DNA of 10,840 nucleotides from a bacterium (GCA_027022065.1 JALVZS010000079.1:1-10840), one strand, 5' to 3'; positions 1 to 9,627 are shown, numbered from the stretch's first letter. A program made the numbers and translations. Notes: generated by a model not told the origin, from the letters alone.

Positions 1-1002
1 GAAAAGACCCTCATCTTTCCTGCACTGAAGGGTGGGATAAAGCACCTTTGGAGAATTTATATAGGTGTTTCTGTGAATACTTCCATAGCGCAGAAACTCG
101 GCATTCTCAAGGGCGGGAATCAACCTGAATACCCTTCTCTGCTCAGGCCATTTCATCTTGGTCTGGAAACCCACCATGTTGAACATCTTTCCTTGTGCAT
201 CCTCCCTTCTCAACTGAACCACAGCGAAGGGCCTTCTTCCCGTTCTAGGATCCACCAAGCCAACGGGCCTCATGGGACCAAAAAGAAGCGTTTCCCTTCC
301 CCTTCTTGCAAGCTCCTCTATGGGCATGCACCCTTCAAAAAACTTGGGCTCTTCAAACTCCTTAAAGGGAACACACTCAGCCGAAACTAGAGCCTCGTAA
401 AACTGGTTGTACTCCTCCTCGGTAAGTGGGCAGTTCAGGTAATCTCCTGAACCCTTGCCGTACCTGTCCCCCCAAAAGGCCTTTTCGTAATCTATGGTTT
501 CCCCATCCACTATGGGAGCAATGGCATCGTAAAAGCTCAAGCTCTCTTCACCCAAAAATTCCGAAATGCTTTTGGCAAGCGCATCAGAAGTAAGGGGACC
601 TGTGGCTATAATGCAGGGACGATCATCGGGTATTTCGTCCACCTCGGCCCTTACAAGCTCTATGGCACTGCAGGAGCTGACAAGCTCCGTAACCTTAGAG
701 GCAAAAAGTTTTCTATCCACCGCAAGAGCAGATCCAGCCGGAACCTTGCACTCCTCAGCAACCCTAAGTAGCACAGAACCCAGAAGGCACATCTCCGCCT
801 TTAGAAGGCCACTAGCCGTATCCAAAGAATCCGATTTTAGGGAGTTACTGCAGACCAACTCCGCCAGGAAGGGAGTCTTATGGGCGGGGGTCATTTTCAG
901 TGGTCTCATCTCATAAAGCCTGACCCTGTGGCCAAGCTTCACACAGGCAAAGGCTGCTTCAACCCCCGCCAGCCCTCCACCAACTATGGTTATAACACCC
1001 AA
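1..1002 (-). CDS. trmFO: TrmFO, FAD/folate-dependent tRNA (uracil-54-C5)-methyltransferase (3' end outside window)
   Basis: Makes 5-methyluridine at position 54 in the T loop of tRNA, using 5,10-methylenetetrahydrofolate as carbon donor and FADH2 as reductant (family knowledge; formerly Gid). Seen here: 334 codons without a stop, running off the window; family members are about 435-450 residues, so roughly the last quarter is missing. The N-terminus has the FAD Rossmann motif GGGLAG (residues 8-13), then LYEMRP (29-34), CSNSLKSD (51-58), FEGCMP (222-227), FGPMRPVGL and a late conserved block around [17 protein letters not shown]. Cys51 and Cys225 match the two catalytic cysteines known in the B. 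subtilis enzyme (Cys53, Cys226). The start is TTG at 1002-1000: the codon two upstream in frame is a TAG stop, and no ATG or GTG lies in frame before the FAD motif. Identity is firm; the exact start is likely. Confidence 0.95.
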   Translation of the reverse strand, partial: MGVITIVGGGLAGVEAAFACVKLGHRVRLYEMRPLKMTPAHKTPFLAELVCSNSLKSDSLDTASGLLKAEMCLLGSVLLRVAEECKVPAGSALAVDRKLFASKVTELVSSCSAIELVRAEVDEIPDDRPCIIATGPLTSDALAKSISEFLGEESLSFYDAIAPIVDGETIDYEKAFWGDRYGKGSGDYLNCPLTEEEYNQFYEALVSAECVPFKEFEEPKFFEGCMPIEELARRGRETLLFGPMRPVGLVDPRTGRRPFAVVQLRREDAQGKMFNMVGFQTKMKWPEQRRVFRLIPALENAEFLRYGSIHRNTYINSPKVLYPTLQCRKDEGLF

Positions 1003-1008
1003 AAACTA

Positions 1009-1389
1009 CTAGGCCTCCTCCGGCGCCTCCACTTTGGCGTCAACCAGCTCAACGATTGCCATTTCAGCGTTGTCGCCTCTTCTGGGACCTATCCTGTACA
1101 TACGGGTGTAGCCGCTGTTTCTGTCAGCATACCTCTCAGGAGCTTCTTTTATGATCTTGTAAGCCACCTGTTTTTCCGTTAAGAAGCTAAAAACCCTTCT
1201 TTTATTGGAAAGATCTCCCTTTTTGGCCCAGTTAATAACCTTGTCCACCCAAGGCCTCATGGCCTTGGCCTTAGCCTCAGTGGTCTCTATCCTCTCATGC
1301 TTCAAAAGGGCTGTAACTAAGTTCCTTATAAGCATGTTTCTGTGCTCTGCCGTTCTGCTCAGCTTAACCTTCTTTACTCTGTGTCTCAT
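1009..1389 (-). CDS. rplQ: Large subunit ribosomal protein bL17
   Basis: Component of the 50S subunit near the polypeptide exit tunnel side. The 126-residue product starts with the family's hallmark [17 protein letters not shown] and contains the [13 protein letters not shown] block near the C-terminus, followed by a short acidic tail (EAPEEA). Length is normal for the compact bL17 form. ATG at 1389 is preceded by GGGAGG in the last codons of rpoA, with 3 bases between the rpoA stop and this start. It ends in TAG followed directly by a second in-frame TAG, after which trmFO begins in the same frame. It is the usual last gene of the alpha operon. Confidence 0.97.
   Translation of the reverse strand: MRHRVKKVKLSRTAEHRNMLIRNLVTALLKHERIETTEAKAKAMRPWVDKVINWAKKGDLSNKRRVFSFLTEKQVAYKIIKEAPERYADRNSGYTRMYRIGPRRGDNAEMAIVELVDAKVEAPEEA
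1014..1020 (-). promoter_or_regulatory. Shine-Dalgarno site of trmFO inside the end of rplQ
   Basis: The minus strand reads GAGGAGG here, within the last Glu-Glu-Ala codons of rplQ, 11 bases before the TTG start of trmFO. The spacing is slightly long but it is the only SD-like run nearby. It ties trmFO translation to rplQ mRNA and supports the TTG start. Confidence 0.65.
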
Positions 1390-1392
1390 CCC

Positions 1393-2364
1393 TTAACCTC
1401 CCATTCCCAAGCTGAGTCCCAGAGATTCAAGCACCCTCTCAACCTCTTCAAGGGACTTCTTGCCAAAGTTTTTCAAGCTCATAAGATCTTCTCTTCTGAG
1501 CTTCACCAGCTCCCCAACTGTGTTGATACCCTTTTTCTTTAGGCAGTTGTAAGCCCTCACGGATAGATTCAGCTCCTCTATCCCCATCTTCAACTTCTCT
1601 TCAAGCTCACTGGCAACCGCCTCTTCCCCCTTCTCCTCAGTTTCAGTAGCCATCTCTCCCACCTCTATTCCAAACAGAAGATCAATATGATCCTTCAGTA
1701 TCTGAAGGGCCATTTTGAAAGCATCCAAAGCAGCAACCGCGCCATTGGTCCATATCTCAAGGATCAGCTTGTCGTAGTTCGTAGCCCTTCCCACACGGGC
1801 CTGCTCAACAGAGAAGTTAACCTTCCTCACAGGAGAAAAGACTGCATCAACCAAAATGGTCCCAACAGGATAATCCTGGAGATTCCTCTCCTCTGCGGGT
1901 ACATAGCCTTTGCCCTCTTCAACCACCATCTCCATAACAAGTTCCGTTTCCTCGCTGTCCAAAGTGGCTATATAGAGATCAGGATTCAGGATCTCTATCC
2001 CCGTGGGAACTTTTATGTCACTGGCGTAAACCTTTTTCGGCCCCCTCTCCTCAAGTCTGAGGATCACTGGTTCTTCTACATCGCCCTTTAGATTCAACTG
2101 CTTTATGTTAAGTATTATATCCGTCACATCTTCTCTAACACCAGGAATTGAGGTGAACTCATGATAAACACCCTCTATCTTAACAGCGACAACCGCATAA
2201 CCGGGGATTGATGAAAGAAGCACCCTCCTCAGCGCATTGCCCAAGGTTATGCCGTATCCTCTATCCAGGGGTTCCACCACTATCTTGCAGTATTTATCGC
2301 TTAAGCTCTCCTGCTCCACCAAAAGCTTGGTGGGACGTATAATGTAGTTCCAGGTTTCAAACAT
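1393..2364 (-). CDS. rpoA: DNA-directed RNA polymerase subunit alpha
   Basis: Alpha subunit; its dimer nucleates assembly of RNA polymerase and its C-terminal domain contacts UP elements and activators. The 323-residue protein has the N-terminal dimerisation/assembly domain (about 1-232) with [16 protein letters not shown] near 37-52, an acidic linker (about 233-262), and the helix-hairpin-helix C-terminal domain (about 263-320) with [10 protein letters not shown] and [12 protein letters not shown]. Arg270 and Asn273 align with the E. coli DNA-binding residues Arg265 and Asn268; Lys303 aligns with Lys298. The protein ends soon after LSLGMGG, without the extra tail of enterobacterial alpha. 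ATG at 2364 follows a near-perfect AAAGGAGGT SD; the rpsD stop lies 15 bases upstream. Confidence 0.98.
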   Translation of the reverse strand: MFETWNYIIRPTKLLVEQESLSDKYCKIVVEPLDRGYGITLGNALRRVLLSSIPGYAVVAVKIEGVYHEFTSIPGVREDVTDIILNIKQLNLKGDVEEPVILRLEERGPKKVYASDIKVPTGIEILNPDLYIATLDSEETELVMEMVVEEGKGYVPAEERNLQDYPVGTILVDAVFSPVRKVNFSVEQARVGRATNYDKLILEIWTNGAVAALDAFKMALQILKDHIDLLFGIEVGEMATETEEKGEEAVASELEEKLKMGIEELNLSVRAYNCLKKKGINTVGELVKLRREDLMSLKNFGKKSLEEVERVLESLGLSLGMGG

Positions 2365-2379
2365 TGAGCGTTACCTCCT

Positions 2380-3006
2380 TTACTTGGAGTAAAGCTCCAC
2401 TATGAGCATCTCATTAACAGGCAACTGTACATCGGCCCTCTCTGGTATAGCTTTGAAAACGCCTCTCTTATTCTCAAAATCCACCTCTAGCCAATGGGGA
2501 ACCCCTCTAAACTGGGCAAGCTCTATGGCCGCCTGCACCCTTTCAGAGTCCTTCATCTTGTCTCTTATCTCTATCACATCCCCAGGCTTCACGAGATAGC
2601 TGGGGATATCCACCTTCCTGCCGTTTACAAGCACATGGCCATGATTCACGAGCTGTCTGGCATCCCTGCGAGAGGAGGCAAATCCCATCCTGTAAACCAC
2701 ATTGTCCAGTCTTCTCTCCAGAATCTTTATTAAATTCTCACCCGTAAGCCCCTTTTGCCTGCTGGCCATCTCAAAGTAACGCTTAAACTGGTCCTCATGC
2801 ACCCCATAGATCCTTTTAAGCTTCTGCTTTTCACGAAGACGAAGACCATATTCAGAAAGCTTTGAACGTCTCCTGCCATGCTGTCCAGGAGGATAGTTTC
2901 TCCTCTCCAACGGACACTTATCTGAGTAGCACTTTGCTCCCTTCAAAAAGAGCTTCATCCCTTCCCTTCTACAAAGCCTGCAAACAGGTCCAGTATACCT
3001 ACCCAA
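2380..3006 (-). CDS. rpsD: Small subunit ribosomal protein uS4, zinc-binding form
   Basis: Primary 16S rRNA binder that nucleates 30S assembly; in E. coli it also represses translation of the alpha operon and helps rRNA antitermination. The 208-residue product begins [15 protein letters not shown] and carries Cys9, Cys12, Cys26 and Cys31, the zinc-type N-terminal site. The S4 RNA-binding domain lies about 98-160 ([12 protein letters not shown], then [19 protein letters not shown]). The start is TTG at 3006: a TGA stop sits two codons upstream in frame and the family's usual N-terminus is MARYTGP, so TTG is effectively forced. An SD-like AGGGGGG lies 7 bases upstream. rpsK ends 14 bases before the start. 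The same gene position is typical of alpha operons outside the Bacilli. Confidence 0.97.
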   Translation of the reverse strand: MGRYTGPVCRLCRREGMKLFLKGAKCYSDKCPLERRNYPPGQHGRRRSKLSEYGLRLREKQKLKRIYGVHEDQFKRYFEMASRQKGLTGENLIKILERRLDNVVYRMGFASSRRDARQLVNHGHVLVNGRKVDIPSYLVKPGDVIEIRDKMKDSERVQAAIELAQFRGVPHWLEVDFENKRGVFKAIPERADVQLPVNEMLIVELYSK

Positions 3007-3013
3007 GGCTCAT

Positions 3014-3020
3014 CCCCCCT
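3014..3020 (-). promoter_or_regulatory. Shine-Dalgarno site of rpsD
   Basis: The minus strand reads AGGGGGG just after the rpsK stop, 7 bases before the TTG start of rpsD. It is less like the consensus than most sites in the window. An ATG follows it immediately with no spacer and opens a four-codon frame that ends in TAG; the lack of spacing makes that ATG a poor start. Confidence 0.7.
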
Positions 3021-3416
3021 TTAAACCCTTCTTCTTCTAGGTGGACGACAACCATCGTGCGGCAAAGGCGTAACATCCTTAATAAGGGTAACGTTTAAAC
3101 CGGCAGCCGCAAGGGCTCTTATGGCAGCCTCCCTCCCAGGGCCGGGTCCTTTAACATGAACCTCCACATGCCTCATACCCGCCTGATCCATCGCTTTCTT
3201 AGCAGCTTCCTGAGCGGCAAGCTGGGCAGCGTAAGGAGTGCTCTTTCTAGTTCCCTTGAAGCCCACACTTCCCGCACTCGCCCAACAAATGGTGTTACCC
3301 TGAGGATCCGTTATGGTTACAATGGTATTGTTAAAGGTTGCCTGAATATGAGCAATTCCAGATGGAACCACCTTTTTCTCCTTCTTTTTTCCCTTTCTAG
3401 CACGCCTCTTAGCCAT
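3021..3416 (-). CDS. rpsK: Small subunit ribosomal protein uS11
   Basis: Platform protein of the 30S subunit, contacting 16S rRNA near the mRNA exit and E site. The 131-residue product has a strongly basic N-terminus ([15 protein letters not shown]), the family block [18 protein letters not shown], then [21 protein letters not shown], and the conserved end [15 protein letters not shown]. Length fits the family. ATG at 3416 follows AGAGGAGG with a normal spacer. rpsM ends 18 bases upstream and rpsD begins 14 bases downstream. Confidence 0.98.
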   Translation of the reverse strand: MAKRRARKGKKKEKKVVPSGIAHIQATFNNTIVTITDPQGNTICWASAGSVGFKGTRKSTPYAAQLAAQEAAKKAMDQAGMRHVEVHVKGPGPGREAAIRALAAAGLNVTLIKDVTPLPHDGCRPPRRRRV

Positions 3417-3434
3417 GGAAACCTTCCTCCTCTA

Positions 3435-3821
3435 TTACTTCTTAGCTCCTCTCTTCTTACCTCTACCAGGCACCGTTTTCTTGGGACCCTTTCTAGTTCT
3501 TGCGTTGGTTCTGGTCCTCTGTCCTCTAACGGGCAGCCCCATGATGTGCCTTAAACCACGGTAACATCCTATATCAATGAGACGTTTTATGTTCATAGCA
3601 ATCTCTTTCCTCAGCTCACCCTCAACCTTGTACTTCTTGTCTATAATTTCTCTTATACGGCTTATCTCGTCAGCGGTTAGATCCTTCACCCTTTTGTCAG
3701 GATCAACCCCCGCCTCAGCCAAGATCTTCTTGGAAGAGGAAAGCCCTATCCCAAATATGTAGGTCAGGGCTATCTCTATACGCTTGTTCTTTGGAAGATC
3801 CACACCAGCAATACGCGCCAT
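3435..3821 (-). CDS. rpsM: Small subunit ribosomal protein uS13
   Basis: Head protein of the 30S subunit; forms the B1 bridges to the 50S subunit and its C-terminal tail approaches the P-site tRNA. The 128-residue product starts [21 protein letters not shown], has the helix-two-turn-helix region ([15 protein letters not shown]), the signature [19 protein letters not shown] (about 89-107) and a very basic tail ([10 protein letters not shown]). ATG at 3821 follows GGAGGAGG in the 15-base gap after rpmJ. First gene of the classic alpha operon order, here continuous with the genes before it. Confidence 0.98.
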   Translation of the reverse strand: MARIAGVDLPKNKRIEIALTYIFGIGLSSSKKILAEAGVDPDKRVKDLTADEISRIREIIDKKYKVEGELRKEIAMNIKRLIDIGCYRGLRHIMGLPVRGQRTRTNARTRKGPKKTVPGRGKKRGAKK

Positions 3822-3836
3822 TACCTAACCTCCTCC

Positions 3837-3950
3837 CTATCCCTGTCTCTGTTTGTGTCTGGGATCCTTACAAATAACCCTCACAACCCCTTTGCGCCTT
3901 ATAATCTTACAGTGGGCACATCTCTTCTTTACAGAAGCCCTTACCTTCAT
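3837..3950 (-). CDS. rpmJ: Large subunit ribosomal protein bL36, zinc-binding form
   Basis: Smallest 50S protein, with a zinc-ribbon fold packed against 23S rRNA. I translated this 37-residue frame by hand: it begins [20 protein letters not shown] and ends [11 protein letters not shown], matching the standard 37-38-residue family. Zinc ligands are Cys11, Cys14, Cys27 and His32, so this is the C+ paralogue rather than the zinc-free form. An in-frame ATG also sits two codons upstream (3956), but it touches the GGAGGG site with no spacer, whereas 3950 has a 6-base spacer and gives the family N-terminus. infA ends 14 bases upstream and rpsM starts 15 bases downstream. Confidence 0.97.
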
Positions 3951-3956
3951 AACCAT

Positions 3957-3962
3957 CCCTCC
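3957..3962 (-). promoter_or_regulatory. Shine-Dalgarno site that fixes the rpmJ start
   Basis: The minus strand reads GGAGGG here. It abuts the first ATG (3956) with no spacer and lies 6 bases from the second in-frame ATG (3950), so the second is favoured. Confidence 0.8.
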
Positions 3963-3964
3963 AA

Positions 3965-4186
3965 TTAAAGCCTATATATAATCCTCCCCCTAGTGGGATC
4001 GTAGGGGGAAATCTCTACCTTCACCTTATCTCCAGGCAAGATCCTAATAAAGTTCATCCTCATCTTGCCAGAAACATGGGCCAGAATCTTTAAGCCATTT
4101 TCCAGCTCCACCCTAAACATGGCGTTGGGCAAGGGCTCTATCACCGTTCCCACAAGCTCTATGGTATCCTTCTTCTTTTTAGGCAT
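3965..4186 (-). CDS. infA: Translation initiation factor IF-1
   Basis: Binds the 30S A site during initiation and helps IF-2 and IF-3 select the initiator tRNA and start codon. The 73-residue product is a single S1-like OB fold: [19 protein letters not shown], then [38 protein letters not shown] and the end IIYRL, all typical. The Lys-run after MP is normal for the family. Its ATG lies inside the end of map, giving an 8-base overlap (ATGCCTAA), with only AAGG directly against the start and no well-spaced SD. This suggests translation is coupled to map. Firmicutes of the Bacillus type place a small KOW-domain gene between map and infA; none is present here. Confidence 0.98.
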
Positions 4187-4957
4187 CCTTATCCCAGGGC
4201 GTTAGTATCTCAGGGCCGTGCTCAAGAATAGCTATGGTATGCTCAAAATGGGCAGCTAAAGAACCATCCTCAGTCACAGCAGTCCAGCCATCCTCCTTTA
4301 TCACGGCCCTTCCAGTCCCAACAGCCACCATAGGCTCTATAGCTAGGGTCATTCCCACCTTCAAAAGCTCCCCCGTACCTGGAACCCCGTCGTTAGGCAC
4401 AGAAGGATCCTCGTGTACCCTCCTTCCTACCCCATGCCCGCAATAGTCTATAATTGGGTAAAAGCCATGGGATTTTACATAGCCACCTATGGCGCTACTT
4501 ATATCTCCCACCCTGTTTCCCGCAACAGCCTTTGAAATCCCTATATACAAGGCCTCTCTTGTTACCTCCACAAGCCTTTTGGCCTCCCCCGAAACTTCAC
4601 CCACAGTATAGGTATAAGCGGCATCACTAAAAAAGCCCTTATAATTCACACCCATATCCACACTCACTATATCCCCCTCCTTCAACACTCTTTTCTTGGA
4701 GGGGAGACCATGAACTATCTCATTATTCACCGAGATGCAAGTGGCAAAAGGGTACTTTTTTCTGGAAAAGGACGGCTTGTACCCTTTAAAAGCAGGTTTA
4801 CCCCCCAACTTCTTTACCATCTCTTCCGCCTTCTTATTTATGGCCCAGGTGGTTATACCCTCCTTTATAAAATCCCTCAGCTCCACCAACACCTTGGCCA
4901 GTATCTGTCCGCTCTTTCTTATTCCCTCTATCTCCTCGTCAGTTTTCAGTATAATCA

Positions 4958-4958
<1 letters not shown>
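4179..4958 (-). CDS. map: Methionine aminopeptidase, type I
   Basis: Removes the initiator methionine from nascent proteins after deformylation, using a two-metal site. The 259-residue protein is the compact bacterial type I form without an N-terminal extension. All expected active-site residues are present: His83 in NNEIVHGLP, Asp101 and Asp112 (VSVDMG and FSDAAYTY), His175 in [14 protein letters not shown], His182, Glu208 in LAIEPM and Glu239 in AHFEHT. The stop of adk (TAA) shares a base with this ATG (TAATG), and no SD lies at normal distance: the nearest GAGG is about 22 bases upstream. Translation is therefore probably coupled to adk by reinitiation (inference). It overlaps infA by 8 bases at its own 3' end. 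Confidence 0.98.
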
Positions 4959-6902
<1,944 letters not shown>

Positions 6903-6906
<4 letters not shown>

Positions 6907-7352
6907 TTAATAACCTCCGCAGTACCACCCGCTGCCTCTATCTTCCTCTTAGCAGAAGCGCTAAAGGCATGAGCCTTCACAGTTAAGGCCTTTGTAAGCT
7001 CACCATCACCCAAAACCTTAAGCCCATCCTTACAGAGCTTCCTTATTATTCTTCTCTCTAACAGCACCTCAGGAGTAACCACATCACCGTTGTTGAAGTA
7101 CTTGTCCAAAACAGAAACATTTATCTCGCTGTACTCTTTAGCCCTTGGGTTATTGAAGCCTCTTTTGGGAAGCCTCCTGTGTATAGGAGTCTGCCCTCCC
7201 TCAAACCAGGGGGGGACTCCTCCACCTGACCTTGATTTCTGCCCCTTGTGTCCTCTGCAGGAGGTCTTTCCATGTCCAGAGCCCGGACCCCTTCCAACCC
7301 TCTTTCTCCTGTGGGTGGCACCGTACTTGGGAGCAAGCTCGTGAAGCCTCAT
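6903..7352 (-). CDS. rplO: Large subunit ribosomal protein uL15
   Basis: Late-assembling 50S protein that threads a long basic N-terminal extension through 23S rRNA. The product (149 residues from the chosen start) opens [21 protein letters not shown], then the Gly-rich basic segment [22 protein letters not shown], then the globular domain to AEVIK. A TTG six bases further upstream (7358) is in frame and overlaps the rpmD stop, but it lies one base from the GGAGG site; the ATG at 7352 has a 7-base spacer and matches the usual family N-terminus, so I use it. The stop overlaps the secY start (ATGA), consistent with coupled translation. Confidence 0.96.
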
Positions 7353-7354
7353 CT

Positions 7355-7546
7355 TCAAACCTCCTCCACTTCTCTAACAGAGACAAGATGTGCAACAGAT
7401 CTGATCATTCCCAAAACACAAGGGTTTACCTCTCTAATCACCGTTTGCCCTGGTTTCCTCAATCCCAGGGAACGAACAGTAGCCTTCTCCCTCTTAGAGC
7501 GTCCAGCAAGTCCTCTCACAAGCTTTATCTCTATCTTCTTCGCCAT
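7355..7546 (-). CDS. rpmD: Large subunit ribosomal protein uL30
   Basis: Small 50S protein binding 23S rRNA domain II/5S side. The 63-residue product starts [21 protein letters not shown] and contains the family core with [22 protein letters not shown] (split by my reading into [10 protein letters not shown] and NPCVLGMI), where Asn-Pro and the following GMI are typical. Length is normal. ATG at 7546 follows GGGAGG with a normal spacer, 13 bases after the rpsE stop. uL30 is missing from some bacterial lineages, so its presence is a mild taxonomic clue. Confidence 0.95.
   Translation of the reverse strand: MAKKIEIKLVRGLAGRSKREKATVRSLGLRKPGQTVIREVNPCVLGMIRSVAHLVSVREVEEV
7360..7366 (-). promoter_or_regulatory. 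Shine-Dalgarno site that fixes the rplO start
   Basis: The minus strand reads GAGGAGG in the last codons of rpmD. It is 7 bases from the ATG at 7352 and only one base from the upstream TTG at 7358, favouring the ATG. Confidence 0.8.
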
Positions 7547-7559
7547 AAAAGGCCTCCCT

Positions 7560-8084
7560 TCAGCTTATTATCTCCTTTATGCTCTTACCCCTATACTCGG
7601 CTACTTCTTCAATGGTTCTAAGCATGCTGAGGGCTTTGATGGTGGCCTTGACCACATTTATGGGGTTGTTGGAGCCAAGGCTTTTGGCAAGAACGTTCTT
7701 GATCCCTGCACAGTCCATAACGGCGCGAACAGGACCACTGGCGATAACTCCAGTACCCGGAGCGGCAGGCTTTAGAAGCACCTTAGACGCACAGAACTTC
7801 GCCTGAACCTCATGGGGTATAGTGGCCCCCTTGGCTATGGGAACCCTAACTAGATTTTTCTTAGCCTGGTCAATGGCCTTCCTTATGGCATCGGGGACCT
7901 CTCTGGCCTTTCCCATGCCGTATCCCACAACCCCATTGCCGTCGCCCACCACAACCAAGGCGGAGAACTTGAATATCCTTCCACCTTTAACAACCTTAGC
8001 CACCCTGTTTATGAAGACCACCCTATCCTGAAGATCCAAGCCCTCAGGAGATACCTTCTCCAACTTTCTTATCCTAAGATCCAT
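7560..8084 (-). CDS. rpsE: Small subunit ribosomal protein uS5
   Basis: 30S body protein at the mRNA entry channel, involved in decoding fidelity and helicase action. The product (174 residues) has the N-terminal double-stranded-RNA-binding-like domain with [37 protein letters not shown] and [10 protein letters not shown], and the C-terminal domain with [19 protein letters not shown]. An upstream in-frame GTG (8090) touches the GGAGG site with no spacer; ATG at 8084 has a 6-base spacer and is chosen. rplR stops 11 bases upstream of this start. Confidence 0.96.
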   Translation of the reverse strand: MDLRIRKLEKVSPEGLDLQDRVVFINRVAKVVKGGRIFKFSALVVVGDGNGVVGYGMGKAREVPDAIRKAIDQAKKNLVRVPIAKGATIPHEVQAKFCASKVLLKPAAPGTGVIASGPVRAVMDCAGIKNVLAKSLGSNNPINVVKATIKALSMLRTIEEVAEYRGKSIKEIIS

Positions 8085-8090
8085 ACTCAC

Positions 8091-8095
8091 CCTCC
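8091..8095 (-). promoter_or_regulatory. Shine-Dalgarno site that fixes the rpsE start
   Basis: GGAGG on the minus strand, just past the rplR stop. It has a 6-base spacer to the ATG at 8084 and none to the GTG at 8090. Confidence 0.8.
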
Positions 8096-8458
8096 TCAGA
8101 ACTCTAAACCGCCTTCTCTGGCCCCCTCGGCCAGCTCCTTGACCCTGCCGTGATACTTGTATCCACCCCTGTCAAAAACAACCTTCTTTATACCCTTCTC
8201 CAAGGCCCTCTTAGCTATCATGAGCCCCACAATGCGAGCTCCTTCTTTGTTGGAACCCCTTTTGTCTTTAGGAAACTCCTTGTCCAGGCTAGACGCAGAA
8301 ACCAAGGTGTGACCAATGGTGTCGTCAATGATCTGGGCGTATATATGCTTAAGACTCCTGAAGACCACAAGACGCGGTCTTTCAGGAGTACCAAAGACTT
8401 TTTTCCTCACTCTGAGATGTCTTCTCTTTCTCCTTTCCTCCTTCGTCATGCGCGCCAC
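8096..8458 (-). CDS. rplR: Large subunit ribosomal protein uL18
   Basis: 5S rRNA-binding protein of the 50S central protuberance; with uL5 it brings 5S rRNA into the particle. The 120-residue product has the basic N-terminus ([18 protein letters not shown]), [21 protein letters not shown], and the end [28 protein letters not shown] read in pieces as [12 protein letters not shown] and REGGLEF, all family hallmarks. The start is GTG at 8458, 7 bases after GGGAGGG; an in-frame ATG at 8449 would shorten the protein by three residues and has a longer spacer. rplF ends 21 bases upstream, the largest gap in the window. Confidence 0.95.
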   Translation of the reverse strand: MARMTKEERRKRRHLRVRKKVFGTPERPRLVVFRSLKHIYAQIIDDTIGHTLVSASSLDKEFPKDKRGSNKEGARIVGLMIAKRALEKGIKKVVFDRGGYKYHGRVKELAEGAREGGLEF

Positions 8459-8479
8459 AGCTTTTCCCTCCCTTAATCC

Positions 8480-9025
8480 TTACTTACCGGCCTTTCCAGC
8501 TTTGCCAGCTTTTCTACGGATCTGCTCACCCTCGTAACGTATACCCTTACCCTTGTATGGCTCAGGCGGCCTCTTAGCCCTTATCTCAGCAGCCACCTGT
8601 CCAACTTTTTCTTTGTCTATGCCTTTAACCACAATCCTAGTAGGAGCAGGGCACTCAATAGTTATGCCCTCAGGGATCTCATACTCTACAGGATGGCTGT
8701 AGCCCAACTGCATCACGAGTTTTTTACCCTTGACTTCCGCCCTGTATCCCACACCTACGATATCAAGGATCTTCTGGTAGCCCTTGGTTACCCCTATTAT
8801 CATGTTGTTCAAAAGAGTTCTGCTTAAGCCATGCAGAGACTTATCAAGCTTGCTATCGGAGAGCCTCTCAACCCTTATGAGGTTGCCCTCCCTCACAAAA
8901 CGCACCCTTGGATGGAACTCCCTCTCCAAGGTCCCCAAGGGACCCTTAACCTTAACCCTGTGTCCGTCTATGGTTACCTCTACCCCTTGCGGTACCTCAA
9001 CAGGTAATCTTCCGATCCTGGACAT
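8480..9025 (-). CDS. rplF: Large subunit ribosomal protein uL6
   Basis: 50S protein near the factor-binding site, contacting the sarcin-ricin loop region. The product (181 residues) has two related alpha/beta domains, beginning [17 protein letters not shown], with [17 protein letters not shown] in the middle and the C-terminal signature [16 protein letters not shown]. The tail is a threefold Ala-Gly-Lys repeat, a little longer than the usual KAGK ending. A TTG six codons upstream (9043) is in frame, but it lies inside rpsH and upstream of the SD; ATG at 9025 with GGGAGG 6 bases away matches the family start. Confidence 0.97.
   Translation of the reverse strand: MSRIGRLPVEVPQGVEVTIDGHRVKVKGPLGTLEREFHPRVRFVREGNLIRVERLSDSKLDKSLHGLSRTLLNNMIIGVTKGYQKILDIVGVGYRAEVKGKKLVMQLGYSHPVEYEIPEGITIECPAPTRIVVKGIDKEKVGQVAAEIRAKRPPEPYKGKGIRYEGEQIRRKAGKAGKAGK
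8483..8509 (-). repeat. Three tandem Ala-Gly-Lys codon triplets at the uL6 C-terminus
   Basis: The last nine codons before the rplF stop encode AGKAGKAGK. Each nine-base unit is similar (GCTGGCAAA, GCTGGAAAG, GCCGGTAAG), which looks like an old local duplication that has drifted at third positions. The tail is likely flexible and basic. Confidence 0.8.
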
Positions 9026-9031
9026 GGAAAT

Positions 9032-9037
9032 CCTCCC
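9032..9037 (-). promoter_or_regulatory. Shine-Dalgarno site that fixes the rplF start
   Basis: GGGAGG on the minus strand, sharing its first G with the rpsH TAG stop, 6 bases from the rplF ATG at 9025. Confidence 0.8.
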
Positions 9038-9429
9038 TACCAAACATCACAGATGTATTCACCGCCTATACCTAGCTTCTTTGCCTGCTTATTGGTCATA
9101 ACTCCTCTGGAGGTGCTTATTATAGCTATTCCCAAGCCTCCCAAAACATTGGGAAGCTCATCCTTACTCACATACACGCGCCTTCCAGGCTTGCTAACCC
9201 TTCTAAGGCCCCTTATCACGCTCTCGCCCTTGTAGTACTTGAGCTTTATAATGATCTTGTCCTGAACAGGGTTTTCCTCCACCCTGTAATCCTCTATGAA
9301 ACCCTCCTCCTTGAGTATGCGGGCTATTTCCTTTTTGAGCTTTGAACCAGGTATCTCAACCTCCTCTTTGCCCACCATAAGCGCATTTCTAATACGGGTA
9401 AGCATATCAGCAATGGGATCGGTCATCAT
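9037..9429 (-). CDS. rpsH: Small subunit ribosomal protein uS8
   Basis: Binds helix 21 of 16S rRNA in the 30S body; in E. coli it is also the translational repressor of the spc operon, acting at the uL5 start. The 130-residue product begins [16 protein letters not shown] after a doubled Met, has [18 protein letters not shown], and ends with the signature [20 protein letters not shown] followed by YICDVW. Two adjacent ATGs (9429 and 9426) are both possible; GAGGTGGAG upstream gives acceptable spacing to either. rpsN ends 9 bases upstream. Confidence 0.97.
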   Translation of the reverse strand: MMTDPIADMLTRIRNALMVGKEEVEIPGSKLKKEIARILKEEGFIEDYRVEENPVQDKIIIKLKYYKGESVIRGLRRVSKPGRRVYVSKDELPNVLGGLGIAIISTSRGVMTNKQAKKLGIGGEYICDVW

Positions 9430-9438
9430 GGCTCCACC

Positions 9439-9624
9439 TCACCAACTGGCCTTTCTAACACCAGGGATTTTACCTTCCAAGGCCAGGCGCCTGAAGCATA
9501 TTCTGCAGAGATTAAACTTCCTGAGATACCCCCTAGCTCTACCACATATAGGGCAACGATTGCGATACCTCACCTTAAATTTAGGGGGCTTTTTCATCTT
9601 CTCCATCTGAGCCTTTCTAGCCAC
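9439..9624 (-). CDS. rpsN: Small subunit ribosomal protein uS14, zinc-binding (type Z) form
   Basis: 30S head protein near the A-site side of 16S rRNA. The 61-residue product is the short zinc-ribbon form: CPIC at 24-27 and CRIC at 40-43, with [19 protein letters not shown] and the end [13 protein letters not shown]. The long zinc-free form (about 90-100 residues) is a different paralogue. The start is GTG at 9624. GAGGAGG, formed by the last rplE codons, lies 6 bases upstream, and the rplE stop is 3 bases before the start. The symbol rpsZ is also used for this form. Confidence 0.97.
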   Translation of the reverse strand: MARKAQMEKMKKPPKFKVRYRNRCPICGRARGYLRKFNLCRICFRRLALEGKIPGVRKASW

Positions 9625-9627
9625 CTC

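Noticed and set aside
1003-1020. Possible Rho-independent terminator after rplQ
   Set aside because: The minus strand has TTTTT after the tandem stops, but there is no GC-rich inverted repeat before it and trmFO begins at once.
73-1182. Open frames on the + strand across the trmFO and rplQ region
   Set aside because: The minus strand encodes TrmFO and bL17 with catalytic and signature motifs in place; the + strand frames show no domain and have no ribosome site context.
3156-3554. 132-codon + strand frame over rpsK and rpsM
   Set aside because: Antisense to two conserved ribosomal genes; low-complexity Ser/Leu-rich translation typical of a shadow of Lys/Arg-rich coding sequence.
3822-3964. 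Apparent non-coding gap between infA and rpsM
   Set aside because: The stretch is filled by the 37-codon rpmJ gene plus its SD sites; nothing is left unexplained.
7121-7395. Short minus-strand frames overlapping rplO in other frames
   Set aside because: They are alternate frames of rplO and rpmD with no homology; the true genes fill the region.
7248-7775. 175-codon open frame on the + strand
   Set aside because: It lies antisense across rplO, rpmD and rpsE, whose products are unmistakable; the translation resembles no family I know and the frame is a by-product of codon bias.
9026-9043. Upstream TTG start for rplF giving six extra residues
   Set aside because: The TTG precedes the SD site and sits inside rpsH; the family N-terminus MSRIGR is at the downstream ATG.
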